64,000 nt of DNA. Source: Rebecca billardiae RCC1528 (lineage: Eukaryota > Haptophyta). Positions 28,797 through 37,800 of this stretch are shown here, piece by piece. Below the pieces are notes generated by a model, which worked only from the letters and a program-made list of their open reading frames with translations, was not told the origin of the DNA and made no database searches. The DNA is taken from the NCBI GenBank assembly GCA_965240325.2, contig OZ251224.1:1240001-1304000 (forward strand). Reading direction: 5' to 3'. Each line of letters opens with the position of its first letter. Position 1 is the first letter of the stretch. The position numbers and the translations under genes were made by a program.

Positions 28797-29405
28797 GCGG
28801 TGCTGCTCTCGTAAAAAGCGGATTGGGCGCGTGAACGCGTCTGCGCTGATGCGCCCGACCGTCTTCCGACTGCCCCCTCGCTGAGTGAGCGAGAGTGCCG
28901 ACACGATATCGCCTGGAGAGCGGACATCGAATTGTGTCTTTGGTAAGACCTTTCCGATATCCTTCAACCCAGCACCTTTTTGGGATGTATGCACCTGAGC
29001 TGCGCCAGAGTTTTCGGCTATGTGCCCGCCCAAGCTGTGGCCCATGGCTGACGTCACGCCATATTTTCGCCGCACAATCTCGACCAGCTTTCGGGCTCGC
29101 TGGTGGCGCGGATCATATACAGAGAACCCGAGCGCGAGTAGCACATCGGACACTGCCCAGTCGGCAAAGCTGACACTGCCTCGAAATAGGACTAGCGGCC
29201 GGCCTGATGCTATGTGCACCAATACCTTGTCTTCGTCAGACGAGAGTCTGACGTCAAGCCGATACCGCGGCTTTACGTGCTCGCGCGCCTGCTCGAGCGT
29301 CATGTATGATGCTTCTAGCAACATGCGCCTGTCTTTTTGGAGGGTCGTCCCCGAATCGAATAGCATGCGCTCGCCTTCCTGGGTTGAGATGGTGGGGATA
29401 TTCAT
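28788..29405 (-). CDS. Lipase-like alpha/beta hydrolase (class 3 lipase motif)
   Basis: 205 residues. Nucleophile elbow GHSLGG at 122-127 (Ser124), a preceding oxyanion-type LVLFRGS strand (71-77) and FADWAVSDVLLALG helix, and a candidate acid Asp166 in SPGDIVS. These features match the class 3 lipase family. Lipase-like genes are known from PLVs and some virophages, where they may help breach host membranes during entry or exit. The fold is short, so the catalytic His is not obvious (His202 is one candidate). Start ATG at 29405 after TAAT; only 14 bp separate it from the stop of the upstream GIY-YIG-like gene. Confidence 0.75.
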   Translation of the reverse strand: MNIPTISTQEGERMLFDSGTTLQKDRRMLLEASYMTLEQAREHVKPRYRLDVRLSSDEDKVLVHIASGRPLVLFRGSVSFADWAVSDVLLALGFSVYDPRHQRARKLVEIVRRKYGVTSAMGHSLGGHIAENSGAAQVHTSQKGAGLKDIGKVLPKTQFDVRSPGDIVSALSLTQRGGSRKTVGRISADAFTRPIRFLREQHRLA

Positions 29406-29419
29406 ATTACTGCACAGTT

Positions 29420-30052
29420 TTATTTGCGAGGCCTGAGCATCCTGAAGCCGTGAGCCGAGCGGACTGGGTGCCCGCTCGTGGCGTCTACAATGTTTGTGAC
29501 CTGCGCTCGCCTGTCTCTCTGGCTACGCGTGCGACGGATGGCTCCAGTAGGGATGACCGAGGTTTGCTCCACAGCCGGCTGGCTGCCACCTCTGTGAGTG
29601 ATCGAGCCCTTGTCATTAAAAACATACCAGTTCCCCTCTGTTTGCCTCCGCACCACCGCCATGAGCAGAGCCAGGAGCGGCCGAATCTCAGGCCATGGTG
29701 CCCCGCTTTGTCGCCACTCTTTATCCCGGAGAGGCTTGACAAAACTGTAGCCTGGATTCGTGCGAGCGAGAAGCCGATCCTCCACATCTTTGGCCAGGTT
29801 GGGGCTCGTCACAAGGAATGCCAGTAGCTTGAAGCTGCCTGCAGCATAGGGCATGCTATGCCTGTACCCAGCGAAGAGCCTACTCCGAATATTTTTGGTC
29901 ATTCCCATTTTAAACAGGGGTCTCTTGCCAGCCCATGTTGGGTGGATCACATACACGCCGGCAATCTTTTTGTCCTTGTCAGCGAAGCCCGCATTTTGCA
30001 GCGCAGCCTTAAACTGCGTATACTCCTTCTTTAGCGGGTCAGTGATACGCAT
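29420..30052 (-). CDS. GIY-YIG-like (T5orf172-type) nuclease-fold protein
   Basis: 210 residues from MRITDPLKKEY. The core reads KIAGVYVIHP, then FKMGMTKNIRSRL, GYRHSMP and KDVEDRLLART. This is the GVYxI..xKxGxTxxIRxRL..Y..E order of GIY-YIG/T5orf172 proteins, with Arg in RSRL and a Glu in VEDRLL in the expected places. It could be a homing-type or DNA-processing nuclease. The C-terminus is basic (RRTRSQRDRRAQ). I start at 30052 because farther upstream codons would run into the divergent LamG gene; the 22-bp gap between the two starts is nearly all A/T. Confidence 0.6.
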   Translation of the reverse strand: MRITDPLKKEYTQFKAALQNAGFADKDKKIAGVYVIHPTWAGKRPLFKMGMTKNIRSRLFAGYRHSMPYAAGSFKLLAFLVTSPNLAKDVEDRLLARTNPGYSFVKPLRDKEWRQSGAPWPEIRPLLALLMAVVRRQTEGNWYVFNDKGSITHRGGSQPAVEQTSVIPTGAIRRTRSQRDRRAQVTNIVDATSGHPVRSAHGFRMLRPRK

Positions 30053-30074
30053 ATTATTATATGGCTTATAATAT
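30053..30074. promoter_or_regulatory. AT-rich bidirectional start region in the viral element
   Basis: 22 bp between two divergent viral start codons, containing ATTATTATAT and TTATAATAT. Similar TATA-like boxes sit 0-12 nt before most start codons of the element. Confidence 0.45.
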
Positions 30075-32225
30075 ATGGCGAGCATCTTCGGCCTAGTTTC
30101 ATCATCATCATCATCAATCAGCTGGAGTGGCGAGGTGCTCACGTACCCAGCAAGCTCGTCTATAACTATCAATTTCGTTCCGCCACTGCCCGATGCCGAC
30201 CTGAAAATACGGGTTTCCCATCCCAGGCATGTATTCACTGTGACGAGCGCGAGCATAACTCCATCGAGCGCCACTGTAGTCTGGACAGCAGACAATTATG
30301 AGAAGGTCGTGAATCGCCAATATGATCATGAGTATAAGCCCTATTTCAGCGTATATTCTGGTGATACTCTACTGACCAGCTTTGATCACACGGGTACGCT
30401 ATATCATGGATCGATCGAGTCTGGCAATCTGATTACCCAGTCCATTCTCACTGGCCCCACAGTGGCTCATTTCCCGCTGACCGCAGACCTGGTTGATACC
30501 ACTCCCCGCGCTCAGAGCCTCGTGCCGGCTGGCACGTTTGCCTTTGCTGAAGACTCCGCGCGCTCAACGGCCAATGCGAGCACGCTCACGCTCCAGACAC
30601 CGGGGCACGACTGGCGGGATTTTAGTGCGGCTTTTTTCCTGAAGGGCTGCCCAGGCCTGAGTAAGCTCTCACTAGGCGGTGGGCTCTCGTACGCGAGCGC
30701 TGAGCTTGACTCGAACATCATCGCTAGTAGCAGTGTCGGCTTTGTAGACGACGTGAGCCAGCTGGTTCAGGAGACAAGCGGTGTCTGGACACACTTTGTC
30801 ATCTCGCAGGAAACCACGTCTTTTGAGGCGAATATCGAGATCTATGCGGACCAAACGCTCCTCCACTCTCGCACTATTGGCCAACAAACGGACCCGGATT
30901 TCAAGCGGATTTCGCTCTACTACCCACTCGTCGCCACGCTTGACGACCAGGCTGCGCTCGCGCAGCTGAGCATATATCCATACGCTCTCGATGCGGCCGG
31001 CCGCCTGGCGCACGCGCAGTCGTGGCCTGGGTATGTCCTGCGGTACACATGGCTGCTCGATGGAGACTTGCTCGAGGTGGACGGTGCCGCCGCCGCGCTG
31101 CAGCCCACAAATGGCGATTATGTGATGACGAGCGGTTACCTAGAGATGCAAAATACTAGTACATTGCATCTCGGTCTGAATGAAATGCCCGACATGCAGG
31201 GCAGCGAGCGCTTCTCGCTTGCGGCATGGACCTACCGCCCGAATAACACCGATGCCGTTCGCATGTGGCTCCTCGAGGATGGCGTCACCGACTTCACTTT
31301 CGAGATCATCGGTGGCCAGCTGCGCTCTGAGCTGGGCGCGACAGCGTTTCAGGACTTGGCAGGACCGGCACATGGAGAGTGGCACCACATTGCGCAAACA
31401 GTGGATGGCACCACGTCCAAAGTGTACATCGATGGTGTGCTGGTGAGTACTACCACGCTACCAGCCAGCTTCACCCCGCTGCTCAGCATCATCGGGCACA
31501 GAACCGCGCCTATGACCGCAGGCGTGCGACTGTATGCCATGACAATCGCGCGCGGGATCATCGATGTGCCGACGGTGATGAATTTGTACTCGCCGCTGCC
31601 AAGCGGCGTTCATATGCTGGCAAGTGCCGCATACTTTGGCAGCGTGGTCGACGAGACTGGTAATGAGCCCGATCTCGTGCTCACGAATGTCTCGACTGGC
31701 AGCGCGGATGGTCACGACTATTTTGAAGCCACCGCATCAGGCCCTGGGACTGCTGCAGTGCTCACCCCCACATCCGATTGGAGCGGCGATGTGGACCGCG
31801 CAGTTTCACTTTGGTATTCCTACAACACCGCGGTCGCGCAGTCGTGGTTGTGGTCATCAGGCCCGTATGATGACTATGCCAGCATGCGCGTGCGTGGAAC
31901 ATCCATCCGCGTCCAGGCGTCGACTACTGAAGATGCTGCTGTCACTCTCACCAGTGCTTGGGCACACATCGTGCTCAACATGCCTGCTACTGCCAATGGG
32001 AACATATCGATGTATGTGAATGGTGTGGCTGTCAGTGGATTCGGAATTACGCCCTCAGATCCTGCGCCCAACATGTCTTCGATGGCTCTGTTCCAGCCGA
32101 GTGATTATATCCATCATGCTACTGGAGGCAGAATATCATCGTTCCTCTTCTTCAACGGCAAGACGCTTTCCCAGGAAGAGGTTACCGAGCTGTATGCACT
32201 CAATGGCGCCAATCCGTTTGCATAA
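30075..32225 (+). CDS. Large LamG/concanavalin A-like lectin-fold viral surface protein
   Basis: 716 residues. After an N-terminal beta-rich segment (~1-130, Ser-rich start) there are three LamG-like repeats at roughly 135-325, 345-510 and 540-715. The clearest is the second, with SLAAWTYRP, GEWHHIAQTVDGTTSKVYID and GVRLYAMTIARG, the standard 'F.l..W.......W.hva.t.dg...~lYvdG' LamG pattern. The third shows AVSLWYSYN, WAHIVLN and ISMYVNGVAV. Such lectin folds bind carbohydrate, so a receptor-binding fibre or spike is the best guess for this structural-size protein. No signal peptide is evident, consistent with virion assembly rather than secretion. Confidence 0.82.
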   Translation: MASIFGLVSSSSSSISWSGEVLTYPASSSITINFVPPLPDADLKIRVSHPRHVFTVTSASITPSSATVVWTADNYEKVVNRQYDHEYKPYFSVYSGDTLLTSFDHTGTLYHGSIESGNLITQSILTGPTVAHFPLTADLVDTTPRAQSLVPAGTFAFAEDSARSTANASTLTLQTPGHDWRDFSAAFFLKGCPGLSKLSLGGGLSYASAELDSNIIASSSVGFVDDVSQLVQETSGVWTHFVISQETTSFEANIEIYADQTLLHSRTIGQQTDPDFKRISLYYPLVATLDDQAALAQLSIYPYALDAAGRLAHAQSWPGYVLRYTWLLDGDLLEVDGAAAALQPTNGDYVMTSGYLEMQNTSTLHLGLNEMPDMQGSERFSLAAWTYRPNNTDAVRMWLLEDGVTDFTFEIIGGQLRSELGATAFQDLAGPAHGEWHHIAQTVDGTTSKVYIDGVLVSTTTLPASFTPLLSIIGHRTAPMTAGVRLYAMTIARGIIDVPTVMNLYSPLPSGVHMLASAAYFGSVVDETGNEPDLVLTNVSTGSADGHDYFEATASGPGTAAVLTPTSDWSGDVDRAVSLWYSYNTAVAQSWLWSSGPYDDYASMRVRGTSIRVQASTTEDAAVTLTSAWAHIVLNMPATANGNISMYVNGVAVSGFGITPSDPAPNMSSMALFQPSDYIHHATGGRISSFLFFNGKTLSQEEVTELYALNGANPFA

Positions 32226-32241
32226 AAATCATGTCATATAA

Positions 32242-32481
32242 ATGAAAGCTTCGACCCGCAAGGGTAAGCGATACGAGTACAAGGGTGTGCATTTTGGTGC
32301 CAAAGGCGGCAAGACGTATATAGACCATGGCGATGATGCCATCAAAAAGGCCTGGATCGCAAGGCATCGCGTGAATAAAAACTGGAACAACCCCAAATCT
32401 GGGATTTACTACAGCCGTCATTTGCTGTGGGGCCCGACACCGAGCCTGCAGAAAAACCTGGAGATACTACATGGACGATAG
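32242..32481 (+). CDS. DUF5754-like small viral protein
   Basis: 79 residues with YKGVHFGAKGGKTYIDH, then KKAWIARHRVNKNW, GIYYSRHLLWGPTPSLQK. This matches the pattern I associate with DUF5754, small proteins of large DNA viruses (FGAKG..DYT.H, YI.RH...E.W, lLW..pTL). The function of that family is unknown to me. CATATAA directly precedes the ATG. The 3' end overlaps the convergent zinc-ribbon gene by 15 bp. Confidence 0.7.
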   Translation: MKASTRKGKRYEYKGVHFGAKGGKTYIDHGDDAIKKAWIARHRVNKNWNNPKSGIYYSRHLLWGPTPSLQKNLEILHGR

Positions 32482-32784
32482 GCCGCCTCCATCGGCCGTC
32501 TTCAGCGCCGAGTGCGTGCTCAGCTGCATATCTGAATTGCTATCTTCCTTGTTTTGCCGAGGATGACGCTCGCGCCAGAGTGCCTGACGTTTCTTGAGCA
32601 GCTCCCGGTTGCATGCGATGCAGATCTTGGCCCGGTAAACACGCTTGTTCTTGCGACGATAGTTCATCTCGAGTGCGGGCACGTATTTCTCACATGCTTT
32701 ACAGTGGGCGTACAGGCCCTTGAGCTCGGCTGGATTCTCCGGGCCCATGCGACCATCCTCGACGGTCGTGAAGGTGGTCTTCAT
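32467..32784 (-). CDS. Small zinc-ribbon protein, viral
   Basis: 105 residues from MKTTFTTVEDGRMGPENPAE. Four cysteines in two CxxC pairs (CKACEKYVPALEM and KICIACNREL) spaced by a basic segment form a probable zinc ribbon, followed by a Lys/Arg-rich helix (KKRQALWRERHPRQNKED). Likely nucleic-acid binding, perhaps a transcriptional regulator. Last gene before the right terminal repeat, oriented inward. Confidence 0.65.
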   Translation of the reverse strand: MKTTFTTVEDGRMGPENPAELKGLYAHCKACEKYVPALEMNYRRKNKRVYRAKICIACNRELLKKRQALWRERHPRQNKEDSNSDMQLSTHSALKTADGGGLSSM

Positions 32785-32858
32785 ACTTAACACACCGCAG
32801 AAATTATTTAGCCACCGACCACCCGCTCGCCACTATGGCGGTTGGGTGGTGGCTGGCC

Positions 32859-33103
32859 TCGTAGCGCGCAGTGTATCGAAGTGGCGTCTAAATTTTCGCT
32901 TGTGAAAGCATGGTTTTCAGCGCGAAAATCACCGGCATTTGCCAGTCTCGTTTCGGGTGGCAAACACCGGTGATTTCGGAGGGGCGGGAGGGATGGAGGG
33001 TGTGCGCGGATGCGCGAAAATGACCTGCGAGTGCCGGCCATTTTGTGACGGCGCGGCGGCCGGGGGTAAACTGTCCTGGTGAGTAGGTAATACCCTCTCT
33101 CTC
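32859..33103 (-). repeat. Right terminal inverted repeat (245 bp)
   Basis: Reverse complement of 19370-19614. The inner edge starts TCGTAGCGCGCAGTG; the outer edge ends CCCTCTCTCTC. The inner flank (32836-32858) and the left inner flank are unrelated. Confidence 0.95.
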
Positions 33104-33403
33104 GACTGGTTGGTTGGGGGCTGGCCAGGGTACTGTGTGTGCACGTTAAAACATAGTAAACTGTAGGGCTGGAGGCTTCGGCCACCAGTCTGATCACCCG
33201 GAGCCCGTTATAAAGGGGAATTAAAAAAGGCTTCGTCGTCGTCATTTAAATACTATATCTCAGCAGTAAAACCGCCTGACTTTTTTTAATAAATTCCCCT
33301 ATAACGGGCTCCGGGTGATCAGACTGGCGGCCGAAGCCTCCAGCCCTACCCTGGCCAGCCCCCAACCAACCACCACCCTCACCCAACCTCAAACCACTGA
33401 CCG
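33104..33403. repeat. Remainder of the split host inverted-repeat (MITE-like) element
   Basis: The left arm continues from the viral junction (CTGGTTGGTTGGGGGCTGGCC, with a ~32-bp insert after CAGGGT) to CCCGTTATAAAGGGGAATT near 33222. A ~65-bp spacer follows, then the full right arm at 33288-33403 in inverted orientation, ending CCACTGACCG. Joining 19311-19370 to 33104-33403 gives an element of about 360 bp with ~115-bp arms. It has no coding capacity. Confidence 0.8.
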
Positions 33404-33942
33404 AGACACCTAGTGCCTTGACACCACTCCACTGCAGACAGCTTCGTGAGTCAGCTTCCGATGATTAGACTGAATATCTGCGAGACTGCTGGGCACTGTC
33501 TGTCAGTCAGTCGGCAATATAAAGTTTGACACTCGACAGGACAGGCGAGGCTGGCGGTGAGGGGGAAGGGCCAATGTCACCGCTGCTGTCGTCTGCTATT
33601 AGCTCACTCTGCTATGAGGTACTATGGCATGCCGCTGGCTGCTACTAAGTGAGTTACGGTATGAGTTATTGAGTATCAGTATAGTCTTAAGTACTCTAAC
33701 GCGGGGCTCGGACGGGCCGGCCGTAACCGTCTAGGCGAATTAAACTAAGTGCCGCGCTGCTACCGTTGTTAGATCAGCAATAGTACTCGGGTGATGGCCA
33801 CTGCCTCTCCGGTCTCCCATCTCCAAGTTGGCGCACCGCGCGCGGCCTCCGGCTCTCTCTGGGCTGCCTGCATGAGGCGAGTGCTGTGCTGCGGCCCGCC
33901 GGCATCGGCGCAGCTTGTGCCGGCACGATGACGCGCTGGCGC
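33404..33942. other. Intergenic region, no gene seen
   Basis: Mixed composition with stops in all frames. It contains no extension of the viral or MITE-like repeats. Confidence 0.5.
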
Positions 33943-34575
33943 TCAGCCAGGAAGGACGCGGACGTAGTGATTCAGCTCAATACAAGGCGGGACTGCCACC
34001 TGCTTTACAGCATGCACCTCAGCGCCTTGCTGGTCTCTGGCGGCGGATGTGGGATGATCGTGGACCCACTTGGCCGTGACCGCGAGGTCGTCGCTCTTTG
34101 TCAAGGCATCCGCGTCGGAGCAGTGCAACAGGATGGCAAACGTTGTGTCCACCGGCACGGTAGGTAGGCGCTGGTCCAGTTGCGCAATCTGCGCGAGGGA
34201 TGCGCGGAGGCCTCGCTCCAGCTGGTCGAGCTCGTCGTCCGTCACCGAATTGCCAAGCGACGCTGCTCGGCGCTTGACCTCGAAGATGTGCTGCTCAAAG
34301 GGTCGGGGCTCGGCGCTCGGGAGGTCATGCGATCGTGCCAGCAGCTCGAGAACGATGCCATCAACGATCCCCATGCGCATGGCCTCGCCGACGCTGGCTA
34401 CTGCCTTGCGCAGGTACGCGGTAAGTGCCGGGTGGCGCGACACGCGCACAGGCAGGTTGAGGAACTTTCTCGTCTCGAAGACCTCGGCCGGATACACGCC
34501 GCGTACATGCAATGTCGCGTTCAGCGCGGCGTCTAGGTACGACATGAGCAGCTCATCCGCCATCTCGGACTTCAA
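33943..34575 (-). CDS. MAD2L2: REV7/MAD2L2, HORMA-domain subunit of DNA polymerase zeta
   Basis: 210 residues, a single HORMA domain, the normal REV7 size. Diagnostic segments: LDAALNATLHVRGVYPAEVF and ETRKFLNLPVRVSRHPALTA (human REV7 has VREVYPxGIF.KRKxYNVPVQxSCHPxLxxYI), FEQHIFEVKRR, TTFAILLHCS, and the C-terminal seatbelt region VHAVKQVAVPPCIELNHYVR. It acts in translesion synthesis (with REV3) and chromosome-maintenance complexes in the nucleus. Start M1 (34575) or M5 (34563, MADELLM) are both possible. Divergent from the first TRPM-like gene, 262 bp apart. Confidence 0.88.
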   Translation of the reverse strand: MKSEMADELLMSYLDAALNATLHVRGVYPAEVFETRKFLNLPVRVSRHPALTAYLRKAVASVGEAMRMGIVDGIVLELLARSHDLPSAEPRPFEQHIFEVKRRAASLGNSVTDDELDQLERGLRASLAQIAQLDQRLPTVPVDTTFAILLHCSDADALTKSDDLAVTAKWVHDHPTSAARDQQGAEVHAVKQVAVPPCIELNHYVRVLPG

Positions 34576-34837
34576 CCCGCCGCGAGCCCCGTGACGCCGT
34601 CCGCAACGATGCGGCCGCGTAGAGCGCAGCAGTGGAAAAGCCCGTTGGCCACGCCTCCAGCAGCAGGCCGGCCGAGGGATTGCGCGCCCGCCCTCGGTCG
34701 GAGCCCAGGACCGCGCGGACGATGATGAGAAAAAACGACGACTAAAAAAGGCGTGGCGTTCGTGAGTCCGATTTGCCCTAATAGTTTGTTATTTGGCGCT
34801 TGTCCGGCCGGGGCGGCCCTCAGCCGCGCGGATTCCC

Positions 34838-37800
34838 ATGGCGGGCGGCGTGAGTGCGCCGTCGACGCCTGCAAGAGCGGATGAGCCGCCATCGGCCAGG
34901 CCGGGCCCGTTGACCCGGCTGGCGTCCGTCGGCTCGATCATCGATGGGTCGAGCAAGGCCAACCGGAAGTACGGGCGCATGCCGTCGGAGGGGGACCTGG
35001 GCAATGCCCAGTCAGTCGCGGAGCACGTGCGCGCCGTGAACCGCATCGCATCGGTGTGGCGTGCCTTCCTCGCATGCCGTCGGGTGGAGGCGATACTCTT
35101 GGAGAGCTACCAGCCGCGCAACTTTCACCTCAAGGGTTCTGACGAGTCGGCCGACTTTGGCTTGATCGCGTTCGAGTCCCACGCCTCGCGCGAGGCCGCG
35201 CCGTACATACGCGTATCGGACGAGAGCAAGATCGACAAGGTCGTGGGCTTGGTGCGCACGGCGTGGGATGTGCGCGACGCGCAGGTCGTGATCTCGCTGA
35301 CCGGTGGCGCGCAGGACCTGAAGCTCAAGCCGCACGTGCACGACGTCTTCAACCGCGGCCTGGTGCGCGCCGCGCAGCAGACAAACGCGTGGATCGTGAC
35401 GGGCGGCACGGACACGGGCGTGATGAAGCTGGTGGGCGAGGCGCTGCGCGACTACCAGGCGGACGTGCCGTGCATCGGCGTGACGACGTGGGGCGTGGTC
35501 CACGGCCGCGAGCAGCTCGCGAACAACCGTGGCAAGGAGCAGTTCTACCGGCCGATCAAGGTGAACGACGGCTCGGGCGCCGGGCTCGAGCCCAACCACA
35601 CGCACTTCCTGCTCGTGGACACGGGCAAGGAGGGCCAGCGCGCGTGGGGCGGCGAGATCAAGTTCCGCACGGACTTCGAGCAGCACTACTGCCAGCGGTA
35701 CAAGGTGCCGATGGTGCTCGTCGTCGTCGGCGGCAGCTTCGGCACGCTGCAGACGATCGAGCGCGCCGCGGAGAACGAGGTGCCGATCGTGCTCATCTCC
35801 GACTCGGGCGGCGCGCCCGCGACGCTCAGCACGTACATGAAGCTCGGCCGGCTCGAGCTCGACCCGTCGGGGGAGCGCGGGCTCAAGCCGCCCAAGTCGG
35901 ACGAGGAGCGCGCCAAGCTCGAGGCGCAGGTGCAGCGCATCCTCAGCCTGCACGAGAAGCACAAGGTGCTCACCTCGTTCACGACGCGGCAGGGCGAGAC
36001 GCGCAACCTCGACCTGGTGCTGCTCAAGGCGATGCTCTTCGACACGGAGGGCGGGCTGCGGCAGACGAACCTGAAGGAGTCGAAGAAGATGCTGCACCTC
36101 GCGATCGACTGGGGGCGCATCGAGGTCGTCTCGCAGTGGATCGAGAAGAGCGCGGCGATGTACGCGAGCCTCGTCGTGCCCGCCGGCTCGCCGATGAAGT
36201 CGCCCGCGCCCGCCGTGCGCGAGCGGCACGCGTTCGAGCTGCAGCGCCACGCCTCGTCCACGCGCCGCATGTACGACGCGGCGCTGCACACGAAGCAGCA
36301 GCTGGGCAACGAGCTGCAGCAGGCGCTGCAGGAGGCGCTGTACATCGCGCTCAAGCACCGCAAGGCGCCCATCGTCGACCTGCTCCTCAAGGCCAACCTG
36401 CAGGCGGCAGACGTGCCGCTGCTCAACCTGTACCACGACACGCTCGAGACGCTGCACATCTTCGAGGCGGACCTGCAGACGATGCGGATCGCGCTGACGC
36501 GCTGGGCGGAGGCGGACGCGGACACGAACTGGGAGAGGCTGCGCAAGGAGCTCGCGGCGTCCGCGCCCGGCTTCAAGCTCTCGCCGCAGGCGGTGCTCGC
36601 GAAGCTCGGCCGCCACTTCAGCGGGTCGAGCGGCATGAACGGCGTGGCGTCGGGCGCCGCCGCGGCCGCGCCCACGCCCTCGGGCTCGCTTCGCAAGGTG
36701 CAGCTCCCGGCCGATCACGACGTCGGCGCGGACGGCGCCTCGCGGAAGGCCTCGCTCGAGCCGATCGACGCGGCCGAGCGCAAAGGCAGCGTCTTCCGCG
36801 CGCGCGCTCGCGCGAGCCGCCACCAGGCGCGCGCGCAGGCCCTGTACAGCGAGGTTGTGATCCCATGGCTCACGAGCACGTGCCAGCTCGAGCCGCTGGA
36901 CGAGCTGTGGCGCGCGCAGCTGCTGCGCGCGTGGACGGTGGACGACGTGATGTACTGGGCGGTGCTGATGGCGGACGAGGCGCTCGTGCGCGTGCTGTGG
37001 ACGCACGTCGACGAGCCCATCCGGATGGCGCTCGCCGCGAGCAACATGACGTCCAAGCTCGCCAGCCTCGCGCGCTTTGACCGGCAGCGCTTCCTCGATC
37101 TCGCGCACACGTACGAGCGCTGGGCGACGGGCGTGCTTGACCAGGCGACGAACGAGCTCGAGGCGCGCTGGCTGCTGCAGCAGCCGTTCAACACGTGGGT
37201 GCGCGGGCGGACGGACGGCACGCTGGTCACCGCGGCGATCCGCACGCAGCGCAAGGCCTTCCTCGCGCACGCGCACACGCAGTCGCTGCTCGACGCGTGG
37301 TGGCGCGGCGACATTGTCGCGCACTTTGAGCCCGCGCTCGGCCGGGGCAAGTACTGCCTCTCGTCGAGAGAGCCGCACGCGCTGCTCGTGCTCGCGCACG
37401 CGCTGAGCTTCGCGCTGCTGCCGCTCGTCGAGATGGAGCCGACGCTCGCGGCGAAGCACTCGGTGCACATCGAGCGCTCGCGCCGCTCGCTCGAGGGCCG
37501 CAAGACTCAGCTGGGGCGCCGGCCGACGCGGCTCGAGCGCGGCGGCAAGGCGGAGGCGTCGGCGTTCATGTTCCGCCAGCTGCAGTTCGCCGAGGGGATG
37601 GCGGGCGGCTGGCGGCACATGGCCCTCGACTTCTACTCCGCGCCGAAGACCAAGTTCTGGCTGCGCGTCTCGAGCTACGTCGTGTTCCTCGTCCTGTACG
37701 CGACCGTGCTGCTGATGGACGACGGCACGCCCGACGTGTCCGGCTGCGAGGCGGTGTTCAGCGTGTGGGTGTTCGGGCTCGCGGTGGACGAGCTCTTCCA

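Larger units (their letters stand above)
19371..33103. mobile_element. Integrated Polinton-like virus (PLV)/Polinton-type element, apparently intact
   Basis: A 13.7-kb block bounded by 245-bp terminal inverted repeats whose outer ends start AG (CT at the right end). The hexamers just outside are GGCTGG (19365-19370) and GACTGG (33104-33109), a 5/6 match consistent with the 6-bp target duplications of Polintons. Inside are a protein-primed PolB, A32/FtsK-type packaging ATPase, penton-like and major capsid proteins, lipase-like, GIY-YIG-like, LamG, DUF5754-like and zinc-ribbon genes. All frames are open and intronless, and the composition is less GC-rich than the flanks. No DDE or tyrosine integrase and no adenain-like protease was found. 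PolB plus ATPase plus two capsid genes supports a virion-forming PLV rather than a plain transposon. Virophages share ATPase and capsid genes, but the long TIRs and pPolB point to the Polinton/PLV side. Confidence 0.92.

Noticed and set aside
30053-30295. 81-residue N-terminal extension of the GIY-YIG-like gene
   Set aside because: It would be antisense to the start of the LamG gene; it has no GIY-YIG content and good ATGs exist downstream.
19371-33103. Retroviral-like integrase, tyrosine recombinase or adenain-like protease in the viral element
   Set aside because: Read all frames in the element and found no DDE, HxRY or His/Cys protease signatures; cannot exclude a highly diverged one.
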